Assembly (NCBI GenBank): GCA_017444525.1
Contig: JAFSWL010000034.1
Span: 1 to 35,549 of the forward strand
Reading direction: 5' to 3'
DNA from: Alphaproteobacteria bacterium
GTDB taxonomy: Bacteria; Pseudomonadota; Alphaproteobacteria; RF32; CAG-239
DNA: 35,549 nt
Each line of letters starts with the position of its first letter. Positions within the stretch are counted from its first letter, which is position 1. Shown here one piece after another: positions 15,491 through 23,480 of the stretch. The notes under the pieces are model-generated. The model had not been told where the DNA came from, did no database searches, and was given only the letters and a program-made list of their open reading frames with translations. The translations under genes and the position numbers were made by a program.

Positions 15491-17401
15491 TTACTTTACT
15501 TCTTCAAAGTCGGCATCAACCACACCCTCATCTTTGTTGTCGGATGAAGAGGCTCCGGCATCAGCACCCTGCTGGGTACCTGTTGCACCTTGGGCTTGTT
15601 GCGATTTATACATCGCTTCGCCAAGTTTCATTGAAGCTTGCATCAATGCATCTGTTTTAGACTTCAATTCTTCCGGATTTTCTTTTTCCATAGCAGCTTT
15701 GGTCTCTTCCACAGCTTTGGTAATGGCATCTTTATCCGCTGAAGAAATTTTATCACCATATTCTTTGAGGTTCTTTTCAACTTCATGAATCAAACCTTCC
15801 GCGTGGTTTTTGGCTTCTACCAATTCCTTGCGCTGTTTATCGGCTTCAGCATTGGCTTCGGCATCTTTAACCATCTTATTGATTTCGTCGTCGCTTAAAC
15901 CGCCGGAAGCCTGAATGCGAATAGCTTGTTCTTTGTTGGTGGCCTTATCTTTGGCCGAAACGTTCACAATACCGTTGGCATCAATATCAAAGGTAACTTC
16001 AATTTGCGGCATACCGCGAGGTGCCGGCGGAATACCAACCAAATCAAACTGACCAAGCAATTTGTTATGCGCGGCAATTTCACGTTCGCCTTGGAACACG
16101 CGAATGGTAACCGCAGTTTGCCCGTCTTCGGCCGTTGAAAATACTTGGCTCTTTCTGGTCGGAATAGTGGTGTTGCGGTCAATCAAACGAGTGAACACAC
16201 CGCCCAGAGTTTCAATACCGAGTGACAGTGGGGTAACATCCAAAAGCAATACGTCTTTAACGTCGCCCATCAACACGCCGCCCGGAATTGCAGCACCGAC
16301 AGCCACAACTTCATCAGGGTTAACGCCTTTGTGCGGCTCTTTACCGAATATTTCCTTAACTTTTTCCTGAACTTTCGGCATACGAGTCATACCGCCGACC
16401 AAAATAACTTCACTGATATCGCTGGCCTTCAAACCGGCATCAGCCAAAGCCTTTTTGCAAGGTTCTGCGGTTTTCTCAATCAAATCTTCAACCAAAGATT
16501 CCAATTTAGCACGCGTCAACTTAACATTTAAGTGTTTAGCTCCAGTACTATCTGCGGTAATAAACGGCAAATTGACTTCGGTCTGCGTGGTAGAAGAAAG
16601 CTCGATTTTAGCTTTTTCCGCCGCTTCTTTCAAACGCTGCAAAGCCAATCTGTCTGAGCGCAAATCAATTCCTTGTTCCTTTTTGAACTCATCTGCCAAA
16701 TAGTTAACGATGCGCTGGTCGAAATCTTCACCGCCGAGGAAGGTATCTCCGTTGGTAGCCTTAACTTCAAACACTCCGTCGCCGATTTCCAAAATAGAAA
16801 CATCGAATGTACCGCCGCCCAAGTCATATACCACAATGGTACCGGATGTCTTTTTATCCATACCGTATGCCAGCGCAGCCGCTGTCGGCTCGTTGATAAT
16901 ACGCAAAACTTCCAAACCGGCAATCTTACCGGCATCTTTTGTTGCCTGACGCTGTGAATCATTAAAATATGCCGGCACCGTAATTACGGCTTTATCGATG
17001 GTTTCGCCTAAATAACTCTCGGCGTATTCCTTGATTTTTTGCAATACAAAAGCCGAAATCTGCGACGGTGCGTATTTTTGACCTTTAGCTTCTACCCATG
17101 CATCGCCGTTGTCGCCGGAAATAATTTTGAAAGGCGAATGTTCTTTAAACTTGCTGACTTCTGCCGAATCATAACGGCGGCCGATTAAACGCTTAATGGC
17201 AAACAGGGTGTTTTCCGGATTGGTTACCGCCTGACGTTTTGCCGGATATCCCACCAAACGCTCTGTGTCGGTAAATGCCACCATCGAAGGGGTGGTTCTT
17301 GCACCCTCGGAATTTTCCAAAACTTTGGCATCTTTGCCATCCATAACGGCAAAACAAGAGTTGGTTGTACCCAAATCTATACCGATAACTTTATTACTCA
17401 T
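15491..17401 (-). CDS. dnaK: Molecular chaperone DnaK (Hsp70)
   Basis: DnaK is the ATP-dependent Hsp70 chaperone. The 636 residues open with the ATPase signature [17 protein letters not shown]. The other Hsp70 signatures follow: [16 protein letters not shown] near residue 190, and [14 protein letters not shown] near residue 335. The linker and start of the substrate domain read [19 protein letters not shown]. The C terminus ends in DADFEEVK, the usual DnaK tail. AAGGAGG precedes the ATG by about 10 bases. Unusually there is no grpE or dnaJ beside it; both flanks are repeat DNA. The promoter upstream looks like a heat-shock type. Confidence 0.98.
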   Translation of the reverse strand: MSNKVIGIDLGTTNSCFAVMDGKDAKVLENSEGARTTPSMVAFTDTERLVGYPAKRQAVTNPENTLFAIKRLIGRRYDSAEVSKFKEHSPFKIISGDNGDAWVEAKGQKYAPSQISAFVLQKIKEYAESYLGETIDKAVITVPAYFNDSQRQATKDAGKIAGLEVLRIINEPTAAALAYGMDKKTSGTIVVYDLGGGTFDVSILEIGDGVFEVKATNGDTFLGGEDFDQRIVNYLADEFKKEQGIDLRSDRLALQRLKEAAEKAKIELSSTTQTEVNLPFITADSTGAKHLNVKLTRAKLESLVEDLIEKTAEPCKKALADAGLKASDISEVILVGGMTRMPKVQEKVKEIFGKEPHKGVNPDEVVAVGAAIPGGVLMGDVKDVLLLDVTPLSLGIETLGGVFTRLIDRNTTIPTRKSQVFSTAEDGQTAVTIRVFQGEREIAAHNKLLGQFDLVGIPPAPRGMPQIEVTFDIDANGIVNVSAKDKATNKEQAIRIQASGGLSDDEINKMVKDAEANAEADKQRKELVEAKNHAEGLIHEVEKNLKEYGDKISSADKDAITKAVEETKAAMEKENPEELKSKTDALMQASMKLGEAMYKSQQAQGATGTQQGADAGASSSDNKDEGVVDADFEEVK

Positions 17402-17438
17402 TTTAATAAATCCTCCTTTTTTTTATTTCTAGAGAGGT

Positions 17439-17467
17439 ATATAGGGAGTGAATTTTTGCGATGCAAG
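17439..17467 (-). promoter_or_regulatory. Heat-shock (RpoH-like) promoter of dnaK
   Basis: On the minus strand CTTG (complement of 17464-17467) is followed after 17 bases by CCCTATAT (complement of 17439-17446). A CTTG -35 core and a C-rich -10 resembling CCCCAT are the hallmarks of sigma-32 promoters. The leader to the dnaK ATG is about 30 bases and holds AAGGAGG. Confidence 0.5.
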
Positions 17468-17599
17468 TGCAACAACGATTTTTTTATATTTTTTTGTATT
17501 TTAAGAGGGCTGTGTACCCAATTGATACACAAAAAAATCGGAACAGACTTGCTAAAAATCCGGATAATGCGGTAAATACTCAGTAAGCGGGTTGGAGCG

Positions 17600-17781
17600 G
17601 TGTACACAAAAAGTACATAAGCCATTATGCACGGCACCTGTAAAAATCCGGAGAATGCGGTAAATACGAAGGGGTTTTTCAACGACGTGTACACAAAAAG
17701 TACACAAGCCATTATGCACGGCACCTGTAAAAATCCGGAGAATGCGGTAAATACGAAGGGGTTTTTCAACGACGTGTACAC
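17600..17781. repeat. 87-bp tandem repeat, two copies plus start of a third
   Basis: GTGTACACAAAAAGTACA recurs at 17600, 17687 and 17774, an exact 87-base period. The two complete units differ at one position (GTACAT against GTACAC). Each unit contains AAAAATCCGGAGAATGCGG, a diverged copy of the boundary module, and GAAGGGGTTTTTCAACGAC. Confidence 0.9.
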
Positions 17782-17807
17782 AAAAAGTACACGAGGAGAA
17801 AAACCCC
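17758..17807. repeat. Nested hairpin closing the tandem repeat
   Basis: The outer stem GGGGTTTTTC / GAAAAACCCC encloses GTGTAC / GTACAC around an A-rich loop. This is the same two-stem design as the hairpin 3' of dnaK, but the outer stem has a different sequence, so the shape is kept while the bases change. Confidence 0.7.
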
Positions 17808-17832
17808 AAGTAGTTACCCATTATCCGGATTT

Positions 17833-18468
17833 TTAATTCTGGATGAGGTAGATTTCCACACGCCTATTCTGTGCTCTGCCGGCTTCTGTGTCATTGGATG
17901 CTATCGGCTGTTTGGAACCGGCTCCTGCCGCATATAAACGTGCACCGGCAACACCGCGCATGGCTAAATAGTTTGCAACCGTGCGCGCCCGACGCTCGGA
18001 CAGCGGATTGTTAATTTTATCATTACCTGTGCTATCGGTGTGACCGATAATTTGCAGTTTAGTCTTGTCATATTCCTTTGCCACTTGCGCTACCGAATCC
18101 AACACCGCGTTGGCAGAAGTTTTCATTACATCGTTATTGGTATCAAAAGTAATGCTGTTCGGCATAATCAGACGAATGCTGTCTCCGTCACGCGCCACCT
18201 GAACACCGGTTCCGGCAAGTTTTTGACGCAGTTTGCTTTCCTGAACATCCATATAACCGCCGGTAGCGGCACCGGCAGCACCACCTATTCCTGCCCCGAT
18301 AAGCGCACCTTTTTCACCGCCGACAAGCGCACCTACACCGGCACCAACCGCCGCACCTATTCCGGTTCCCCACGCGGTTTTTGCTACTTTACTCTCACCG
18401 GTATAAGCATCGGTGGCGCAGCCGTTCAATAAACCCAAAGCCACTAAGCATAACATAAATTTTTTCAT
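17833..18468 (-). CDS. OmpA-family lipoprotein with glycine-zipper domain (YiaD-like)
   Basis: The protein anchors the outer membrane to peptidoglycan. The 211 residues start with a lipoprotein signal ending in LLNGC, so Cys17 is lipidated. A glycine-zipper segment covers about 34-71 (GAAVGAGVGALVGG and similar). The OmpA C-terminal domain covers about 95-211; Asp145 in GHTDSTG and Arg160 in NPLSERRARTV are the expected diaminopimelate-binding pair. AAGGAG precedes the ATG and the gene starts 11 bases after valS ends, so it is probably cotranscribed with valS. Its stop codon is formed at the border of the downstream repeat element. Confidence 0.9.
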   Translation of the reverse strand: MKKFMLCLVALGLLNGCATDAYTGESKVAKTAWGTGIGAAVGAGVGALVGGEKGALIGAGIGGAAGAATGGYMDVQESKLRQKLAGTGVQVARDGDSIRLIMPNSITFDTNNDVMKTSANAVLDSVAQVAKEYDKTKLQIIGHTDSTGNDKINNPLSERRARTVANYLAMRGVAGARLYAAGAGSKQPIASNDTEAGRAQNRRVEIYLIQN

Positions 18469-18479
18469 TTATTTTCTCC

Positions 18480-21116
18480 TTAAAAATTAGCGATACGTGC
18501 CAGAGCTTCTTCAACTTTGGCCTTGTTTTCCATAGCTTCGGCTTGGCGGCGTTTTTCTTCTGCCACCACTTTGGCCGGTGCTTTGGCTACAAATTCCTGA
18601 TTGCCGAGTTTGCGCGCATAACCGTCCAAATTTTTGTTCAGAGTGTCAAGTTCTTTATTGAGGCGCTCGCGCTCCGCTGCAAAATCTACCACACCTTTAA
18701 GCGGAATCAGAATCGTCGCATCGCGGCAGACAGTTTGCACCATATCTTTGCTGATTTCCATATCACCGAGCGCAGCTACCTTTTCCAAACGTGCCAAATT
18801 GCAAATCAGCGTATTCTGAGCTGCCAAAGTTGCCAAATCTTTATCCGCTGCTTTAATATAAGCCGTCAGCTTGGAACCGGCCGGAAGATTCATGGCCGAG
18901 CGCAAAGAGCGCACTGCGGAAATAAAGTCAACCGACCAGTCGATTTCATATTTATCGGCATCTTTAATTGTTTCGTTTTGCGGCCATTCAGCTTTAATCA
19001 ATTCAATATCACGCGTGGTCAGGTTATTCCACAATTCGGTTGTAACAAACGGCATAAACGGATGCAGAATCACTAAAATTCTATCCAAAGTCCACGCGGC
19101 AACCGCACGGGTTTCTTTAATTTCATCGGCCTCTTCGCCATAGAAAATCGGCTTAGTCAATTCAATATACCAATCGCAGAAGGTTCCCCAAACAAATTGA
19201 TAAACCGCGTTTGCCGCATCTGAGAAACGGTAATTATTCAAATTTTCGGTGACATCTTTAGTTGCCTCCTTAGCCTTAGCAATAATCCACTTATTGATGG
19301 CAAGATTGGCACTGGTAATGTCAAAATCTTTAACCGAATAGCACTGATTCATTTCACAGAAACGAGCGGCATTCCACAGCTTGGTGGCAAAGTTGCGATA
19401 ACCTTGAATACGAGAATCCGAAAGATTAATATCGCGTCCCTGTGTCTCTGATGAAGCCATAAAGAAGCGCAGAGCATCGGCACCGTATTTTTCAATAGTT
19501 TCCATTGGGTCAACCGTGTTGCCTTTGGATTTGCTCATTTTACGTCCCTGCTCATCACGCACTAGACCGTGAATATAGCATTTTTTGAACGGAACGCGCT
19601 TCATCATATACATACTCATCATCATCATTCTGGCAACCCAGAAGAAAATAATGTCAAAGCCGGTTACCAAAACCGAAGTCGGATAAAACGTTTTCAGATA
19701 TTCGGTAGCTTCCGGCCAACCCAATGTTGAAAATGCCCACAATCCGGAAGAAAACCAAGTATCCAGTACATCGGTTTCGCGGCGCAATTCAACGTGCTTG
19801 CCGTAATGTTTATCAGCTGCGGACTGAGCTTCTTCTTCATTTTCTTCGCAGAAAATCGTTTCATCCGGACCGTACCAAATCGGCATCTGGTGTCCCCACC
19901 ACAATTGGCGAGAAATGCACCACGGCTGAATATTGTTCATCCACTCAAAATAAGTTTTTTCATAAACTGCCGGCACAAATTCCATTTCTTTGTCGTGAAC
20001 GGCGCGGCGCGCTTCCACCGCCAATTTTGGCGCGTCCACAAACCATTGGTCGGTCATATACGGCTCAATTACCACACCGCTGCGGTCGCCATACGGAATC
20101 ACCATCGGATGGTCTTCGATTTTTTCCATCAGTCCGAGTTTTTCGAGCTCTTCAATGGTCTTAACACGCGCTTCCTGTGTGCTCATGCCTGCAAACGGAG
20201 TGTTTTCGTTCAATGTAGCATCCGGATTTAAGATGTTTATCATCGGCAGATTGTGGCGCTTACCAACCTCAAAGTCGTTAAAATCGTGCGCCGGTGTGAT
20301 TTTTACTGCACCGGTACCTTTTTCCGGATCGGCATGGTCGTCGGCAATAATCGGAATAACGCGATTGGCAATCGGTAAAATACAGTTTTTACCGATAAGA
20401 TGCTTCAACTTTTCATTATCTTTGGAAACCGCAACCGCCGTATCGCCGAACATAGTCTCCGGACGCGTGGTCGCAATATGAATAAACTCGTTCGGATTAT
20501 CCTCCAGCGGATATTTGTAATAATACATTTTACCCACCGTTTCTTTTTGCACCACTTCCAAATCGGAAACAGCAGTCTCAAGTGCCGGATCCCAGTTAAC
20601 CAACTTTTTGGCCTTATAAATCAGTCCGTCTTTATAGAGAGATACAAAGATTTTGCGAACGGCGCGGGAAAGCCCCTCATCCATGGTGAAACGCTCGCGG
20701 CTCCAATCACACGAAGCCCCCAAACGACGGAGCTGTTTACAAATGGTGCCACCGGATTTTTTCTTCCACTCCCAAACGGTTTCGATAAATTTTTCACGTC
20801 CCAAATCGTGACGGGTTAAACCTTCTTTAGCCAAGTTGCGTTCAACCACCATCTGGGTGGCAATACCAGCATGGTCGGTCCCCGGTTGCCATAAAACTTT
20901 TTTACCGAGCATACGATTATAGCGGATCAGAATATCCTGCAACGTATTATCAAGCGCGTGCCCCATATGCAGAACACCTGTAACATTCGGCGGCGGAATA
21001 ACAATGGAAAATGCCTCTTTGTCCGAACGCATATCAGGTTGAAAAGCCCCCGATTTTTCCCATTTTTCATAAATTTTTTCTTCGAATTCCTTCGGATTAT
21101 AGTTTTTCTCTAACAT
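18480..21116 (-). CDS. valS: Valyl-tRNA synthetase
   Basis: This class I synthetase charges tRNA-Val. The ATP-binding HIGH motif appears as HMGH (about residues 50-53) in PPPNVTGVLHMGHALDNT, and KMSKS at about 526-530. The editing domain lies between about 190 and 345, followed by WCISRQLWWGHQMP. An anticodon-binding domain and a C-terminal coiled coil rich in Glu, Lys and Ala complete the usual 878-residue length. Two starts are possible. ATG 21114-21116 has GGAAAG about four bases upstream and gives MLEKNYNPKEFE. An ATG four codons earlier (21128) has no ribosome site. The gene follows the PopZ-like gene by 63 bases, an arrangement common in Alphaproteobacteria. Confidence 0.97.
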   Translation of the reverse strand: MLEKNYNPKEFEEKIYEKWEKSGAFQPDMRSDKEAFSIVIPPPNVTGVLHMGHALDNTLQDILIRYNRMLGKKVLWQPGTDHAGIATQMVVERNLAKEGLTRHDLGREKFIETVWEWKKKSGGTICKQLRRLGASCDWSRERFTMDEGLSRAVRKIFVSLYKDGLIYKAKKLVNWDPALETAVSDLEVVQKETVGKMYYYKYPLEDNPNEFIHIATTRPETMFGDTAVAVSKDNEKLKHLIGKNCILPIANRVIPIIADDHADPEKGTGAVKITPAHDFNDFEVGKRHNLPMINILNPDATLNENTPFAGMSTQEARVKTIEELEKLGLMEKIEDHPMVIPYGDRSGVVIEPYMTDQWFVDAPKLAVEARRAVHDKEMEFVPAVYEKTYFEWMNNIQPWCISRQLWWGHQMPIWYGPDETIFCEENEEEAQSAADKHYGKHVELRRETDVLDTWFSSGLWAFSTLGWPEATEYLKTFYPTSVLVTGFDIIFFWVARMMMMSMYMMKRVPFKKCYIHGLVRDEQGRKMSKSKGNTVDPMETIEKYGADALRFFMASSETQGRDINLSDSRIQGYRNFATKLWNAARFCEMNQCYSVKDFDITSANLAINKWIIAKAKEATKDVTENLNNYRFSDAANAVYQFVWGTFCDWYIELTKPIFYGEEADEIKETRAVAAWTLDRILVILHPFMPFVTTELWNNLTTRDIELIKAEWPQNETIKDADKYEIDWSVDFISAVRSLRSAMNLPAGSKLTAYIKAADKDLATLAAQNTLICNLARLEKVAALGDMEISKDMVQTVCRDATILIPLKGVVDFAAERERLNKELDTLNKNLDGYARKLGNQEFVAKAPAKVVAEEKRRQAEAMENKAKVEEALARIANF

Positions 21117-21179
21117 TTTTCTTTCCATAAATTAAAATTGTCGCACGTAAATTCAAGCAAAAGGGAGGAAGAAACCTTT

Positions 21180-21476
21180 TCAGGCTTTGTTTTCTTCCTT
21201 TACGCGCACTCGACCAACCTCAGAGCGGCAGGTACCGAAATATTGACGATATTTTTTCATCATCTTTTTAGCAACGTCATCAAAACTCCAAACACCAAGC
21301 TTGTATGGTATATCCTCACGTTTTACCAACATCTTTTTGGATAAAACAAACACATCATCCTCCGGACGTTTACCGCGATAAAACGATTGAAAATAGGTTT
21401 TTCTTTCGTTGTTTACAATGGCTGCCCGAATGTTTTTTAAGATATCATCAATCGACTCTTCTTGCGTGTTATCCAT
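21180..21476 (-). CDS. Short PopZ-like protein (DUF2497 type)
   Basis: This 98-residue protein begins MDNTQEESIDDILKNIRAAI, which matches the N-terminal helix of PopZ/DUF2497 proteins (consensus near EPSMEEILASIRRII). PopZ forms a polar microdomain that recruits the chromosome partition complex and cell-cycle proteins. Its gene normally sits just upstream of valS in Alphaproteobacteria, exactly as here, and tolC is two genes away. The match ends soon after residue 25. The rest (VFVLSKKMLVKREDIPYKLG and a basic tail) lacks the long Pro/acid-rich middle, and the C-terminal oligomerisation helices are short or altered. It may be a minimal or degenerate PopZ. AAGG lies about 10 bases before the ATG. 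The call rests on N-terminal motif plus synteny. Confidence 0.6.
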   Translation of the reverse strand: MDNTQEESIDDILKNIRAAIVNNERKTYFQSFYRGKRPEDDVFVLSKKMLVKREDIPYKLGVWSFDDVAKKMMKKYRQYFGTCRSEVGRVRVKEENKA

Positions 21477-21607
21477 AAAATCATACCTTCGCTTAAAATA
21501 TCAACTGGTACGGAGTATAACAAAACTTATTTTATTAAGCAACAATTTTTATCGCTTTTTTCGCAATTAAGCCTGCGCCGGAAATGTATGTTTTTTGACA
21601 AAATAAC

Positions 21608-21635
21608 TTGACTTATTTTATGAATATGATAGAAT
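21608..21635 (+). promoter_or_regulatory. Promoter of the lysozyme-like/TPR gene
   Basis: TTGACT (21608-21613) and TAGAAT (21630-21635) are 16 bases apart, with TGA forming an extended -10. A second TTGACAAAA lies about 10 bases further upstream. The leader to the ATG is about 30 bases. Confidence 0.6.
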
Positions 21636-21669
21636 TAGCGTATATTTACAATAAACGGGAATATTAAGC

Positions 21670-23376
21670 ATGAATAACAACGAAAAAAAACAAAAAATCG
21701 AACAAATTAAAAAGAGTATCAAAACCGGCAGCAAAATTGCCGGTAAAATCGGTAAAAAAATTTTGAAAACAACCGGTAAGGCCGCCAAGGAAACATATCA
21801 AAAATACAAAAAACTTGATAAAGCGGCTAAAAGAGATTTACACAGCGGTTTACTTGTAGCCGGAGGCGTTATCGGACTTTCCGGCTTGTTATATACCAGT
21901 AAATATATGCCTAACAATCAGCAAGAAGCATTGGTTCAAAGCCATAATCCCAACGTTGATTCGATTATGGCGGCACTGACCAAAACCTATAAAATCACCG
22001 ACAAAGAAAGTTTTATGGAACTCTATAGAGCATCCCTACCGTTAATACAAGCTTCAATGATTCCAACGGAGATATTTATTTCACGCGGCTACAACGATGG
22101 TACCGATAACTCTGCAAATTCAGCAGGTATCGGTATGTTTGAGTTTCCTGCGGACGGCAATCCGAGCACACCTGAATGGATTTCTACAAAAGAATACTTA
22201 CAAAAACATCCTGACACAATCGTTGATTTCGGCAAGGCATTAGCTCTTGTGGACTGGTATTTCAGTATTAGAGAAGAAAACGGTATACAAGGGCAAAGAT
22301 TAGAGGCAATGTATCAACGTCTCAAAGGTGCCGAAATTAACCCGCACCAATTTACGGCTTGTGCAACGTGCACATTCAACGGCCCGAAAAGAGGGTATAA
22401 ATTTTGCGATTTTGTTCGCGAAAACTACAGCAACCCCGTAAAATGCGCTTATTATCTGACAACCTTAGAACCTAGCAGAAAAGATTGCCGAGACGGTATT
22501 CTGGTGCGCCACACTTCCGAAGCCTGCATGTTTATGTATCCGGAATACGCTATTGCCGTATACTCATTTAAGCAAAAGGAAGGTATAAACAGTAAAGGTG
22601 TGAAATATTATATAACATCAGTCAATCAAACAACTCCGGAACAATGCAGACAGGTTCGAGCTGATTTAGAAAAAAACAGCACTAAAAAATTAGCCCAGCA
22701 CCGCGACCACATCATAAAATATGTCTGCAAAGGCGGTCAATCCATTATTGAATTGGCAAATACTATTAAAGACGAGAAGACAAAAGCTGATTTCTTGCGC
22801 TACTATACGGGAGAAAACACTGCTACATTTGAAAACACCCGTGCCGAAATAACTTATGATGCCGCACTTAAAGAATATAATGCCGGCAACTATGAAAAAG
22901 CGTTGGAAGGCTTCCAAAAACTGCGGGCAGGCGGCTATGACGGTGCAGACTTGCGCAACGATATTGCAATTACACATTACAATCTCGGACACTATAAAGA
23001 ATGTATTGAAGAATGCCGTGCCGTCTTGCAAACAGGCGAAAAACAAGAATACGCAAAGGCTACATATAATGCCGGAAAAGCTTATGAGGCAATGGGCGAA
23101 TATGAAAACGCATATAAAAATTATGAGCGTTCGGCAATTATGGGGGAAAAATGTCACGCCAACGACACCATAATAAAAATATACAAAAAAGCCATTCAGC
23201 GCACGGATAGTATTATCAAAAGTCTGCAGCCTCAGAAAAAAAATACGGTACAGAAAGCTCAGAAGAATGTTATCAGCAAAACATCTCCCAAAGCTCACGA
23301 AGCGGGCAAACCGATAACACAAGCAAAAAGTAATTCAAACATACAGAAATCGCGCGAATCAAAACGTGAGCGGTAA
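21670..23376 (+). CDS. Membrane-anchored lysozyme-like (GH24-type) protein with C-terminal TPRs
   Basis: Residues 1-58 are very Lys-rich, and a membrane segment follows at about 60-77. The basic N terminus predicts that the remainder faces the periplasm. Residues 95-300 resemble phage-type lysozymes (GH24). Glu134 is followed after nine positions by Asp143, with Tyr141 two before it, the spacing of Glu11-Tyr18-Asp20 in T4 lysozyme. Ser151 in SAGIG lies where T4 has Thr26 in TIGIG. QFTACATCTFN (227-237) resembles the QFDALVSFAFN motif, and GILVRHTSEA (276-285) the GLxxRRxxE motif. Residues 395-500 are TPR-like repeats, and the tail is basic and disordered. Many cysteines lie in the enzyme domain. 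This is a motif-level call. The gene has its own promoter and splits tolC from popZ-valS. It could cut peptidoglycan or only bind it. Confidence 0.7.
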   Translation: MNNNEKKQKIEQIKKSIKTGSKIAGKIGKKILKTTGKAAKETYQKYKKLDKAAKRDLHSGLLVAGGVIGLSGLLYTSKYMPNNQQEALVQSHNPNVDSIMAALTKTYKITDKESFMELYRASLPLIQASMIPTEIFISRGYNDGTDNSANSAGIGMFEFPADGNPSTPEWISTKEYLQKHPDTIVDFGKALALVDWYFSIREENGIQGQRLEAMYQRLKGAEINPHQFTACATCTFNGPKRGYKFCDFVRENYSNPVKCAYYLTTLEPSRKDCRDGILVRHTSEACMFMYPEYAIAVYSFKQKEGINSKGVKYYITSVNQTTPEQCRQVRADLEKNSTKKLAQHRDHIIKYVCKGGQSIIELANTIKDEKTKADFLRYYTGENTATFENTRAEITYDAALKEYNAGNYEKALEGFQKLRAGGYDGADLRNDIAITHYNLGHYKECIEECRAVLQTGEKQEYAKATYNAGKAYEAMGEYENAYKNYERSAIMGEKCHANDTIIKIYKKAIQRTDSIIKSLQPQKKNTVQKAQKNVISKTSPKAHEAGKPITQAKSNSNIQKSRESKRER

Positions 23377-23431
23377 ATTATATTTGTATCCGTGAGTTTT
23401 AACCGCTTAATATCCGCCGTTAAAAGACAAA

Positions 23432-23467
23432 AAAAATCCGCAGAGATTAAATTCTCCGCGGATTTTT
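23432..23467. terminator. Bidirectional terminator between converging genes
   Basis: AAAAATCCGCAGAG pairs with CTCCGCGGATTTTT, 14 bp with one mismatch. A and T runs at the ends allow termination of both the plus-strand TPR gene and minus-strand tolC. Confidence 0.85.
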
Positions 23468-23480
23468 ATTTGAATGTTTT

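Larger units (their letters stand above)
17549..17837. repeat. Palindrome-bounded repeat region between dnaK and the OmpA-type gene
   Basis: The region has inverted copies at its edges: TAAAAATCCGGATAATG near 17550 and its complement CATTATCCGGATTTTTA at 17819-17835. Inside are the 87-bp tandem repeats and a closing hairpin. The right edge runs into the stop codon of the OmpA-type gene (17833-17835). The rest of the 431-base gap (17402-17548) holds the dnaK leader and promoter plus A/T-rich sequence in which I see nothing else. Three overlapping open frames exist only because 87 is divisible by 3. Confidence 0.7.

Noticed and set aside
17600-17807. CRISPR array
   Set aside because: The units are contiguous and nearly identical, without unique spacers of regular size, and no cas genes are present.
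17398-17836. Three overlapping open frames on both strands over the 87-bp repeats, with 29-residue peptide repeats
   Set aside because: 87 is divisible by 3, so any frame without a stop stays open across units. There are no ribosome sites and the peptides are simply repeat translation.
18543-19076. 177-codon frame antisense to valS
   Set aside because: It lies opposite the conserved valyl-tRNA synthetase, with no start signals.
22690-23322. 210-codon frame antisense to the lysozyme-like/TPR gene
   Set aside because: It is fully inside a gene with promoter, start and recognisable motifs, and its Phe/Cys-rich translation is typical of an antisense shadow.
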